A DNA stretch of 64,000 nucleotides. Origin: Perca fluviatilis. Lineage: Eukaryota > Chordata > Actinopteri > Perciformes > Percidae. This document shows positions 49,501 to 56,323 of the stretch, piece after piece. The translations under genes were made by a program, and so were the position numbers. Each line of letters starts with the position of its first letter. The stretch's first letter is position 1. The notes below the pieces were generated by a model. That model ran no database searches, was not told the origin of the DNA, and saw nothing but the letters and a program-made list of their open reading frames with translations. The DNA lies in NCBI RefSeq assembly GCF_010015445.1, contig NC_053120.1, positions 6,950,114-7,014,113 of the forward strand. The letters run 5' to 3'.

Positions 49501-50106
49501 ACCCCAAGGTTCCATACTGGATTTCAATTGCTGCTTTTATCCTACCAACAATCCAAAACCAAAAGATATTTAATATTAGCAGTGACAAAGAAAAGCAGCA
49601 AACCTCACATATGGCATTTGCCTTAAATCAATTTTCTGTTTATCACCTAATCATTTCAGCTCTACATGTGTTTAAAATCATTCTGGGTCACTGCCATCCA
49701 TAAATTCAAAGCTTTGTGTAGTGAATATTTCAAGATGAAGGATCTGCCCGCATGAAAACTTTGAGTTCGGTGAACAGGGAGTCCTGACAGTGCAGATGCC
49801 GCTGATGTCGGTAAATATAAATAAAGATATGAAGGAAGCCACTGAAATTCAAGATAAACTTTGGCCAACACTAACACTATCGAGGTGTAATCCAACAATC
49901 AGTCGGTGACATCATATGGTGTCTTTTACCACAAATGCATAGATGTTATGATTGGACAAATATGACGTAAACTTACTGATGGAGCCGATCAACACGAGTC
50001 TCTCAAACACACCCCATTTTAAGCTAAACAATAATGTGGAATTTGTATTGTGTGGGTCCACCCTTCCCTGGGCGGCGCAGCCGAGACATAGTGTGTTATT
50101 CCCCCC

Positions 50107-50138
<32 letters not shown>

Positions 50139-51589
50139 GGGACATCTTTTTTTTTTTCATGCAGCCATTTCCTTTCCTGTTCATGCTACAACTCATCGTT
50201 TTGGTGCATCTTGTCCCTGCCAAGCCCTGTGCCAAGCACCTGACAATTTCCTTCCATCTTTCTTACTCGCAGCAGTTACAAGACTGCTTGTGGAAGACTT
50301 AGGTACATGTATTTGGCGTCCTTCCTCAAGAAAATGTTAAGTTTTTCAACAAAAACATGACATTTCCCCATACATTTTGTGTCGCTTTGTGGTTTTTGGT
50401 CATTTTTAGGCTCTCTGTGGTCATCTGGCATCTCTTTTTAGTTAGTCTGTGTCCCTTTGTGGTAGTTTTGCGTCTCTTTTTCACATCATTTAGGACCATT
50501 AGTACCATATCTCGGTCGAAAAGCCAGAGCAGATCATAAATAACACTCAAAAAGCTTAAAGACAACGTGGGGATTTCCCTAATACATGTGTCTCTTTGTG
50601 GGATTTTGTATGTTTGTGGGTTATTGCATCACTTTTTGGTCATTTTTGTTTTTCATTTGGAATCTCTTTGTGGTCGTTTTGAGTAGAGCTGGGCAATATA
50701 TAGATATTATATTTATATCGTGATATGAGACTAGATATCGTCTTAGATTTTGGATATCGTAATATGACATAAGTGGTGTCTTTTCCTGGTTTTAAAGGCT
50801 GCATTACAGTAAAGTGATGTCATTTTCTGAACTCACCAGACTGTTGTAACTGTTCTATTATTTGCCTTTTACCCACCTAGTCATTATATCCACATTACTG
50901 ATGATTATTTATCTAAAATCTCATTGTGTAAATATTTTGTGAAAGCACCAATAGTCAACACTACAATATCGTTGCTGTATCGATATCCAGGTATTTGGTC
51001 AAAAATATCGTAATATTTAAATTTTCTCCATATTGCCCAGCCCTAGTTTTGAGTCTCTTTTTTCACGTTGTTTTGGACCATTATCATCAGTATATCGGTG
51101 TCTAAAACGTTGGAAAAGCTAGAGTAGATCAAAAATAACACTCAAAAAGCTTAAAGACAAAACTTGCGAAAGAAGTCCACTGAGGACAAACTGCAATTAT
51201 TAGATTTTAGAAAAATCATTAAGTCACATTCATTTGGCTAAGGTGCTGCCCAAAACGGCTCGGATGCTACACCTAGACCTTACAACGGCAGGGAAAACCC
51301 TGGATTTCAGTTTAAACCAGCTGGCGTGGTGCTACTGTGATGTCCACGCCCCAAGGACAAAATGAGACGTTTGCCTTCACGGCCTGTGGGTGCCGTGGGA
51401 GTTTTGGGCACCAGTATCAGACACGTTTGTTGGGTGAGTGTTTACCCTTGAAGAGTAAAGCAGTGACCTCTGGGTACTGCAGCTCTGAGCTGAAGAGGAG
51501 TCTGCTGCTGCGACAGTCTCAGGGAGATCCGAAACACTGAGGAGGTGAAATCTGAGTTCCACTAAGGTCACTTTTCTCTTACTGTCAGC

Positions 51590-51679
<90 letters not shown>

Positions 51680-54600
51680 ATAGAGAGAAAAGAGAGAATG
51701 CTTGCCAGAGAGATTATGCTGAGTCAAAGGCCTGTAGCTCTGAACATCAACATTAACAATACTGTACACACTGAGACTACAGGACAGCGTGGAGAAAAAT
51801 ATGAATGTGTATCCTATATTAATGGGAGACTTCTTATTTCTTCAGACCTATACAACTTTATTTTTCAAAATTGGAAATAAATCACTTTAGAAGGGGCTGT
51901 GAGTTAACTATGCTTCACTTTTTTATGTTGGTGACCACTGTTTTACAATTATTTAAATGTAACTGTTGTTGCTGTGCAATTAATCAAATTTTGATCGCAA
52001 CTTCAATTTCAATTTTGGCTCCTAACATCACAAAAACAATGTAGGCCTAATTGAGAAAAAAAGATTCTTTGCGTTTCACTTTTATCTGTATTTTATTCAT
52101 TAGGCTACTTGTTTTCAAAATATTGACAGTTGATTTTTTTGTCTTTATTATTTAATACTACAGTATATATAGATACTTTTGTCCAATGTCTTGAGTATAC
52201 CTTTAGGTTAACGCCGACAGTATGTGTAGTAATAGTGTCTTTTGGTGTGTTTATTGTATTAAATAGAGCTGCAAAGATTAATCGATGAAACCATTAGTTG
52301 TCAACTATTTTCATCATCAATTAATCGGTTCGACTTATTTTTTATGAAAAAGACCTCGGATTCCACATTCTTCAATGTGAATATTGTTCTAGTGTCTTCT
52401 CTCCTCTGTGACAGTGAACAAAATATCTTTGAGTTGGGGACAAAACAAGTCATTTGAGGATGCCATCTTGGACTTTGGGAAAAGACTGGTCCACATTTTT
52501 CACCATTTTCTGACGAGACCAAACAACTAACCGATTAATCAAGAAGATAATCGACAGATAAAAAACGGCAAATGAAAAGAATTGTTTAGTTGCAGCCCTA
52601 GTATAAAACAAACAGAGAGAACAGGAGAAAAGAAAAGTGTTTTAAAAGAAGATTAGAGCGGGACACTGAAAACATTTTCAAACAGGATTAGGAATGTGAC
52701 AGAAATGAATTTAGAATATGTTAATTTTATAAATAACATTTTTTGTTTGTTTCTTCCTCCAACATCACACCACCGCTCTTATCTCTACCGTCTTTGCTGA
52801 GGGTGTCAAAAACAAGGTCAAAAACAATATCCAGTTGTGCTAATCCCAGAAGAGATCATGGCTGTTTTCCCATCCTCTTAGCCTGCTTGTCAGCAAAACA
52901 GGATCGCTATCAATAATAACAACAACAGAAGAAGAAGAAGAAGAAGAAGAGAAGCAGAATCCATAATGCTTCCTGATTGGTGATTGGTGTTCCCAAAGAG
53001 CACACCTGTTACCTCCAGATGTGTCTGCCTGCAGACCTACACACAGGGCTTGGGTGGGTTTACAGGCAAAACACTGGGTATTGTCCCCCCGGGACAATTG
53101 AATACACTTGTTTAACAGTGCAACTGACCAAACACAATGACAGCACCCACGCTGCACTGATAATGGATGAACAATGAATGAGCAGAGACAAGTCGAGCAC
53201 AGCTAAAGTGGCACGGTGTGACAAGCGGCTAGAGGCAAAGTGTAATTGGAAAAGAGCATTAAAAAAAAAAAAAGTATTAATCTGGATGTCCTGGTTGTCT
53301 CGTAAACATACAGTTAGGGCTGCAACTAACGATTACTTTCAATGTCGATTAATCTAGCGATTATTTTCACGATTCATTGATTAGTTATTTGGTCTATAAA
53401 AATGTCAGTCCTCAACTCAAAGATATTCAGTTTACTGTCACAGAGGAGTAAAGAAAACATAAAATATTCACATTTAGGAATCTGGAGAATTTCAATTGTT
53501 TTTAAATTATTATTTAAAAAAAAATGACAAATCGATTAATAGATTTGATATCAAAATAGTTGACGATTAATCGACTTATATTTGCAGCTCCAATGCTTTT
53601 CAGATCTTTCTTTAGGAATACATCATCATCCACCTGTAAAAATGTTTTTTTTTTTTTTTAACTAACCTAGACAAAGTACTACTCACCAAAGTAGAAGCGT
53701 ATCAGGCAGCCAATTTCTGGATTCATCCCCTCCCCCTGCACCCTCCATGGATCTTCAAACCCCAGATGAGTGAGGTACTCATTTAATATCTGAAGAGGCC
53801 TCTCATCATCTCCCAGCCGCCGCACGGCTCCACCGTGCAGCTGGAGGAAGAGAGCCGGGGTCGGGCTGGTGTTGATGGGCTCAGGCCATCCTCTGCTCCC
53901 CCCTGGGACCTCCGGGTCAGGCTGGACAGATGCTTGGCTGGACAGGGGCCGAGTCTGAGAGCTGCTGGGGCATTTAGATGGAGGTGTGATTAATTTGGGG
54001 GCATTTACATTATCACCAGCTCCAGCTTCGATGTCATCTAGTGTGTTTGTCACTTGGCTGGAAGCGCAGCAGGGGTCTGTGGTGGGCATGTCTGCAGCAG
54101 ATGTGTCGGTTGAATGTGTTGGAGAAGAGGTGAGGTCAACTTCATCTGAGGAGCTCTCAAACGGATCAGGCCCCTCTGTGGCGCTGTCACAGGTCGGGCT
54201 CAACACTGAGGAGTCTGTACCCGGACCTAGGCCATCGCTCAGCGAGTCCCGGAGCTCTGTGCTTCTGGGCCCGCCTGGGCTTAAGTCCTCACAGGTGCTG
54301 CCCTCCATATCCGAACCAGAGTAGACCCCATAACAGTCTGCCACACTTAGGCTCAAATCCATCACAATGTCATTCAGATAAACCTCAGATGAAGAGTTCC
54401 TCGCTGTTTTATCATCCAACAAGTTAGAGGACAGTTTAGTGTCAGGGTAATACGGTTTTGTGTGTTCATTCTCATCTGCTTTGGGGTTTTTGACATCCAC
54501 GCTGTCAGCGAGACTTTTGATTTCATCAGTGTGCCCATTACTATCTTTACAACGATCATTTAAGTCAACTAAAGCAGCAGTTTTGCAGTTAATTCTCAAC

Positions 54601-55298
54601 ACAGCCCCAGCTTTGCTCCCATCCAGCTTACTGGCTACGTCTGCAGCAGTGGTGTCCACTGTACAGAGCACCGGTCGCGGGTAGGAGGGCGTGAGCCAGT
54701 CGTGGACGTGAATGCAGCCCCGCCGGAGGTCCGATCTCACCCATGTCTTATCCGAGGCCTGGAGCTGCTTTGACTGCTTCTGCCGAAGAAAAGTCCTCCT
54801 ATCCAGGCTGAGGGTGCTCAGCGGCGAGGCTAAGGGGGCGGGACTGGTCGCCTCAGCAGAGGACAAGCCGCCGGGCGAGCTGCTGGTCGGCGGAGCCCCG
54901 AGCGACAGATTCCGCTTGTGTCTCTGCCGTCTCCTGCTCAGCAAAGAGTTGACAGAAGTGGTGCTGTTGACTGATGTCAGGCTGTAAATGTTGGCTGTTT
55001 TTACGGCGGGAATGTTCATATTTTTGGCCGCACCACCGATAGCGTTGGCAACTTGGTTTTGATAGATCCCGTTCCTTATCGCAATCTGGAGAAGGGAGGT
55101 GGCTGCAAGTCCCTTGCCGAAGAGTTTCGCCTCTGCGCCCCCACCGTCATCCTCCCCGATTGAGGGTCTCTTTCCCACAGACAGCGGCGTTAATCCACTT
55201 GGTTTCACGGGATTATTGTCGCCGCTAGAGTCAAGTATCCCCTGTGGTGTTAACGAAGTTGAAAGCGCCCCAGACTCGTTTTCCTTCACACTTTCCAT
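26124..55298 (-). CDS. phlpp1: PH domain leucine-rich repeat protein phosphatase 1 (17 exons)
   Basis: PHLPP1 is a Mn-dependent PP2C-family Ser/Thr phosphatase that dephosphorylates the hydrophobic motif of AKT and PKC. Seventeen exons join in phase to about 1,716 residues (human 1,717). Order: long Ser/Pro-rich N-terminus with the conserved RGCIHVHDW and [20 protein letters not shown]-like segment ending [11 protein letters not shown] (to about 537); PH domain (about 538-645, [17 protein letters not shown]); leucine-rich repeats (about 655-1130); PP2C domain (about 1150-1400) with [26 protein letters not shown] and [16 protein letters not shown]; acidic/Ser-rich tail; and C-terminal ITPL, a PDZ-ligand-like end. 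LPVNRW in the PH domain, the long N-terminus and RKQGGYF with PAQPDPDDQ mark it as PHLPP1, not PHLPP2. The start is the ATG at 55296-55298 (AACATGG). The last exon needs a one-base gain (or two-base loss) near 26855-26970 to stay open. Confidence 0.93.
27381..27408. repeat. Perfect hairpin, 12-bp stem
   Basis: GACTCAGATTCT, a 4-base loop, then AGAATCTGAGTC, in phlpp1 intron 16. Confidence 0.8.
27486..27646. repeat. 28-bp tandem repeat carrying CCAAT motifs
   Basis: Five full units and part of a sixth of GGATAGACCTACAACCAATC plus AGAGCAAC, with only a G/A alternation at the first base. Each unit has ACCAATCAGAG, a CCAAT-box-like core. It lies in phlpp1 intron 16. Confidence 0.9.
27783..28170. 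mobile_element. MITE with CAGTCCCTCCAGAAA ends, copy 2
   Basis: Same ends and interior as 19850-20344, shorter by about 100 bp. It lies in phlpp1 intron 16. Flanking duplication is unclear (ATCAGT against CACAGT). Confidence 0.8.
28416..28653 (-). CDS. phlpp1: phlpp1 exon 16 (PP2C)
   Basis: Between CCCTGCAG and GTGACG. It encodes [40 protein letters not shown] and HNAIITE. Confidence 0.93.
28714..29058. mobile_element. hAT-like MITE with 8-bp duplication ATTCAGGG
   Basis: It starts TAGGGCTGCACGATAGG and ends TTGTGCAGCCCTA. The target duplication ATTCAGGG is perfect (28706-28713 and 29059-29066). The interior has ATATCACGATAACGATAT-type repeats. It lies in phlpp1 intron 15. Confidence 0.88.
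29113..29307 (-). CDS. phlpp1: phlpp1 exon 15 (PP2C, metal-binding motif)
   Basis: Between GTTCTCAG and GTAAAC. It encodes [11 protein letters not shown], then [20 protein letters not shown] and [12 protein letters not shown]. The aspartates of VFDGD are the PP2C metal ligands. Confidence 0.93.
29367..30162. mobile_element. Outer hAT-like MITE interrupted by another
   Basis: TAGGACTGGGTATCGTTC on the left pairs with TTTGGTGCCCAGCCCTA on the right, and the two halves of its body are separated by the element at 29434-29882. Confidence 0.6.
29434..29882. mobile_element. Inner hAT-like MITE
   Basis: TAGGAATGGGCCGGTTAGCG and ACCGGCCCATGCCTA are the ends. The flanks TTCCTGAA and TTGCTGAA differ at one base, as expected of an aged 8-bp target duplication. 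Confidence 0.7.
30570..30680. repeat. (CA)n microsatellite, interrupted
   Basis: Two CA runs separated by an A-rich patch, about 110 bp, in phlpp1 intron 14. Reads as (GT)n in the phlpp1 transcript. Confidence 0.95.
30715..30800 (+). mobile_element. Short LINE reverse-transcriptase remnant
   Basis: CTGGTCCAGAATGCAGCAGC encodes the LVQNAAA motif seen in C-terminal parts of fish LINE polyproteins. Only a short decayed piece remains. Confidence 0.45.
31142..31499. mobile_element. hAT-like MITE with 8-bp duplication GTGTATAT
   Basis: It ends TATTGCCCAGCCCTA and is flanked by perfect GTGTATAT (31134-31141 and 31500-31507). It is the reverse-orientation relative of 50684-51045, sharing TGCATTACAGTAAAGTGATG over the whole length. 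It lies in phlpp1 intron 14. Confidence 0.9.
31552..31650 (-). CDS. phlpp1: phlpp1 exon 14 (LRR-PP2C linker)
   Basis: Between GTTTCAG and GTCAGT. It encodes [20 protein letters not shown] followed by [12 protein letters not shown], matching the linker before the phosphatase core. Confidence 0.88.
31803..31933 (-). CDS. phlpp1: phlpp1 exon 13 (last LRRs)
   Basis: Between TTCCTCAG and GTATGA. It encodes [20 protein letters not shown] and [20 protein letters not shown]. Confidence 0.92.
32318..32404. repeat. (CA)n microsatellite
   Basis: About 43 CA units in phlpp1 intron 12, reading (GU)n in the transcript. A short (CAGA)n patch lies nearby at about 32170-32200. Confidence 0.95.
32739..32901 (-). 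CDS. phlpp1: phlpp1 exon 12 (LRR)
   Basis: Between TCCTGCAG and GTTAGT. It encodes [40 protein letters not shown] and LPEIK. Confidence 0.92.
33070..33425 (+). mobile_element. Dispersed repeat, inverted partner of 61095-61445
   Basis: It shares GGAAGGAACTTGTTTTGGTG, TTGTTTTAGTCGTGCAACAG and AGACAGCTAGCTAGACTATC (reverse complement) with the copy near 61.1 kb. It looks like an abundant SINE- or MITE-type element; class uncertain. It lies in phlpp1 intron 11. Confidence 0.7.
33725..33925 (-). CDS. phlpp1: phlpp1 exon 11 (LRR)
   Basis: Between TTGTGGCAG and GTAAAA. It encodes [20 protein letters not shown] and [20 protein letters not shown]. Confidence 0.92.
34120..34275 (-). CDS. phlpp1: phlpp1 exon 10 (LRR)
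   Basis: Between GTTGCGTAG and GTGAAC. It encodes [20 protein letters not shown] and [19 protein letters not shown]. The intron just upstream is a giant (GA)n tract on the coding strand. Confidence 0.88.
34308..34506. repeat. Large (CT)n tract before phlpp1 exon 10
   Basis: About 200 bp of (CT)n, broken twice by short ACGCAACACAAACACAG-like and CCACAACCCACACACAG pieces. On the transcript it is (GA)n, about 32 nt upstream of the exon 10 acceptor. Confidence 0.95.
34996..35180 (-). mobile_element. tRNA-derived SINE, copy 3 (divergent)
   Basis: The minus strand begins GGTAGCTCGGTTGGTAGAGC, a clear tRNA A box, followed by GGTTGCGGGTTCCAATAGG and the CTCTCTCTCCCC track. Its head is more tRNA-like than copy 1, so it may be a related subfamily. 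Confidence 0.75.
35589..36297 (+). mobile_element. TTAA-type MITE with internal 46-bp tandem array, truncated
   Basis: After TTAA (35585-35588) it starts AGGTCCTATGACATGCTGC, then about nine copies of a 46-bp unit containing ATATAGACCTTAGTGGTCCC and ACTGTATCTGAAGTCTC, then a unique tail to about 36297. The far end is missing. It is inverted relative to 42157-43078. It lies in phlpp1 intron 9. Confidence 0.85.
36458..36553 (-). CDS. phlpp1: phlpp1 exon 9 (LRR)
   Basis: Between TTATTAAAG and GTGAGC. It encodes [20 protein letters not shown] and [11 protein letters not shown]. Confidence 0.88.
36661..36721 (-). CDS. phlpp1: phlpp1 exon 8 (LRR)
   Basis: A 61-bp exon between GTTTGTAG and GTATGA that encodes [20 protein letters not shown]. 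It is too short to stand out as a frame, but its phase and match to the VYPVPNYLSYMDVS region of PHLPP1 support it. Confidence 0.85.
36833..37035 (-). CDS. phlpp1: phlpp1 exon 7 (LRR)
   Basis: Between ATGTACAG and GTACTA. It encodes [20 protein letters not shown] and [20 protein letters not shown]. Confidence 0.92.
38313..38540 (-). CDS. phlpp1: phlpp1 exon 6 (LRR)
   Basis: Between GTGTCCAG and GTAAAC. It encodes [36 protein letters not shown] and ARHIDL. Confidence 0.92.
38600..39075. mobile_element. Possible MITE remnant in phlpp1 intron 5
   Basis: TAACTCAAGATTCGATTCACGA on one side and TTGCATCGCGATTAATTTAT on the other bound an AT-rich core. The ends are decayed and no duplication is visible. 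Confidence 0.35.
39752..39898 (-). CDS. phlpp1: phlpp1 exon 5 (LRR)
   Basis: Between TTTCTATAG and GTAAGT. It encodes [20 protein letters not shown] and [20 protein letters not shown]. Confidence 0.92.
41582..42152. mobile_element. TTAA-flanked element X (CCCTCCTGTTGTCCTC ends)
   Basis: It begins CCCTCCTGTTGTCCTCAGGG and ends GAAGACAACAAGAGGG, with TTAA on each side (41578-41581 and 42153-42156). Ends are imperfect inverted repeats. TTAA targets suggest a piggyBac-type non-autonomous element. Confidence 0.75.
42157..43078 (-). mobile_element. TTAA-flanked MITE Y with internal 46-bp tandem array, full length
   Basis: The ends AGGTCCCATGACATG and CATGTCATAGGACCT are inverted repeats, flanked by TTAA (42153-42156 and 43079-43082). 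About ten 46-bp units occupy 42593-43060, one of them shortened near 42705. It is the complete relative of 35589-36297 in opposite orientation. Confidence 0.9.
43698..43846 (-). CDS. phlpp1: phlpp1 exon 4 (start of LRRs)
   Basis: Between TTTGTCAG and GTGAGT. It encodes [20 protein letters not shown] and [19 protein letters not shown]. Confidence 0.92.
44234..45865 (-). mobile_element. Tc1-like DNA transposon, 1,632 bp, decayed transposase
   Basis: Long terminal inverted repeats of about 190 bp start CAGTGCCTTGCGAAAGTATT and are flanked by the TA duplication (44232-44233 and 45866-45867). The transposase reads on the minus strand from about 45470 in at least three broken pieces: an N-terminal part, a middle part with [20 protein letters not shown] (helix-turn-helix linker), [13 protein letters not shown] (first catalytic Asp) and [16 protein letters not shown], and a C-terminal part with [19 protein letters not shown] (third catalytic residue, Glu). 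The QDNDPKH-type second Asp block is damaged. Frameshifts and a stop after FPKL make it inactive. It lies in phlpp1 intron 3. Confidence 0.95.
46087..46212 (-). CDS. phlpp1: phlpp1 exon 3 (PH domain, second part)
   Basis: 42 codons between GTGCTGCAG and GTACTT. It encodes [38 protein letters not shown] and TASK. Confidence 0.92.
46371..46635. mobile_element. hAT-like MITE with 8-bp duplication GCTGATAT
   Basis: TAGAGCTGCAAAGATTAATC to TTGCAGCCCTA, flanked by perfect GCTGATAT (46363-46370 and 46636-46643). It lies in phlpp1 intron 2, same family as 52264-52600. Confidence 0.9.
46966..47541. mobile_element. hAT-like MITE, TAGGGGTGTAAG ends
   Basis: It starts TAGGGGTGTAAGAAAAAAAT and ends CACAGCCCTA; the flanks CTATGTAC and CTATATAC differ at one base. 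The interior has ATATTGCGATATATTG-type repeats. It lies in phlpp1 intron 2. Confidence 0.8.
47994..48190 (-). CDS. phlpp1: phlpp1 exon 2 (PH domain, first part)
   Basis: Between CTCTCCAG and GTACGT. It encodes [40 protein letters not shown] and PLIGGK. Confidence 0.93.
48511..48883 (+). repeat. Dispersed repeat Z, copy B (unbroken)
   Basis: It matches the two halves of copy A and holds the empty TTAA site at 48745-48748. It lies in phlpp1 intron 1. Class not recognised. Confidence 0.8.
50101..50158. repeat. Poly-C / poly-T tract
   Basis: A C run followed by a long T run and a second T run; simple low complexity in phlpp1 intron 1. Confidence 0.9.
50380..50683. repeat. Degenerate minisatellite (GTCTCTTTGTGGT)
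   Basis: Irregular repeats of TGTGTCCCTTTGTGGTAGTT-like units that resume after the inserted MITE at 51046-51070. No coding signal. Confidence 0.6.
50684..51045. mobile_element. hAT-like MITE with 8-bp duplication GTTTTGAG
   Basis: TAGAGCTGGGCAATAT to ATATTGCCCAGCCCTA, flanked by perfect GTTTTGAG (50676-50683 and 51046-51053). Same family as 31142-31499 but inverted. It lies in phlpp1 intron 1. Confidence 0.92.
51595..51677. repeat. (GT)n microsatellite
   Basis: About 41 GT units in phlpp1 intron 1. Confidence 0.95.
52264..52600. mobile_element. hAT-like MITE, near-identical flanks
   Basis: TAGAGCTGCAAAGATTAATC to TTGCAGCCCTA; flanks GTATTAAA and GTATAAAA differ at one base. Confidence 0.85.
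53313..53592. mobile_element. hAT-like MITE (GGGCTGCAACTAACG)
   Basis: TAGGGCTGCAACTAACGATT to ATATTTGCAGCTC with ATCGATTAAT text inside. It lies about 95 bp from the phlpp1 exon 1 donor. Confidence 0.7.
53687..55298 (-). CDS. phlpp1: phlpp1 exon 1 (N-terminal extension and RA-like segment)
   Basis: 537 codons plus one base, ending TACTTTG before GTGAGT. It contains [30 protein letters not shown] and, at the end, [16 protein letters not shown] and [11 protein letters not shown]. The middle is low-complexity Ser/Thr/Asp-rich. PHLPP1 in mammals also puts this extension in one large first exon, to my knowledge. Confidence 0.93.
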
Positions 55299-55640
55299 GT
55301 TAGCTAGCAACGGCGGCGCCAGTTAGTTAGCAGGAACAGCCTGCAGGTGAATGTTAGCCTCCGTTAGCTCACAGTCGTTAGCTCGCTCTACTTACTGGCT
55401 AGTTTATTCCTGGTGTACGGCTCCACGTTTAGCTTAGCATGCTAAAGTACTGCGCGGTTCGTCCAAAGAGTTGCTCCGCTACATCACCCCATTTCGTAAC
55501 ATGCCGGGAGCTAACCGGGAGCTAACCGGCTGGTCGAGATAAGAAAACGCATATTCTAGTTGGTCGCCATGGAAGCTAGCGCGAGAAGGCGCGACTGCAA
55601 CTGTACAGACAGATGAGACTGTCAGCAGTACACGGTGGAC
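55299..55640 (-). promoter_or_regulatory. phlpp1: Presumed phlpp1 5' UTR and promoter region
   Basis: The DNA above the start codon is richer in CG dinucleotides than its surroundings (GCGCGAGAAGGCGCGACTGC near 55577) and has a doubled GGGAGCTAACC motif at about 55505-55528. There is no clear TATA box. The transcription start cannot be placed from sequence alone. Confidence 0.35.
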
Positions 55641-56108
55641 AGGGCGGGGTCTCATTGGATATGAATTATGACACCTTCAGGTGCTCCCGAAAGCTCGGAA
55701 TTTGTATAGCGCTGTACATGACAGATGATCCGACTTGACAACGTGGTTAAAACAACGGGGGAAGGGCGGAATCCCCCATGTTTATTATTTGGGTTAGAGA
55801 GCAAGTAACCGAGGGTAAAGTGTGAGTAACGGTGGAGGAAGTACTGAGATCCTTTACTTAATTAAAAGTACTAATACCACACTGTAAAACTACAAGTTAC
55901 TCTATGTAAGAATATTAAACATGGTAAAAGTCAAAGTAACACTCAATTTAGAAACATGTCCCCTGACTGTACTTTTATATATTATTTTATTAGATTATTA
56001 TTACTCATGCATTAATGTAAAACACCTTCATGATCTTTTCCTCACAAAGCACATGAAAGCGCGAGAAATATTTTTTAACTACAGAAGCCGTGAAGTACGA
56101 GCATGAAT

Positions 56109-56143
56109 GAGCCTCTGAAGGCATATGTTGCCTTCAGAGGCTC
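56109..56143. repeat. Perfect hairpin, 15-bp stem and 5-nt loop
   Basis: GAGCCTCTGAAGGCA and TGCCTTCAGAGGCTC are exact reverse complements around TATGT. Confidence 0.9.
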
Positions 56144-56309
56144 ACAAGTGCAGTTTACTTGGTTATTTAGCTCAAACAAAACGGTCACATTTTAACAGTA
56201 TGCCTGTAAACTAAGAATGTGTTTTATGCTTTGATAATAATTTATCCTGTACATTTATGAAATGAAACTAAACCGACAATTCACTCCATAGTTTATTTCT
56301 TGTCTTCTG

Positions 56310-56323
56310 GCGCCACCTAGTGG
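56310..56323 (-). promoter_or_regulatory. CTCF-like site, phlpp1 / tensin spacer
   Basis: CCACTAGGTGGCGC on the minus strand matches the 14-position consensus CCASYAGRKGGCRS at every position. It is about 1 kb upstream of the phlpp1 start codon. Occupancy unknown. Confidence 0.45.

Noticed and set aside
53986..55326. Plus-strand frames opposite phlpp1 exon 1
   Set aside because: Shadows of a GC-rich coding exon; no domain, and the minus-strand protein is conserved.
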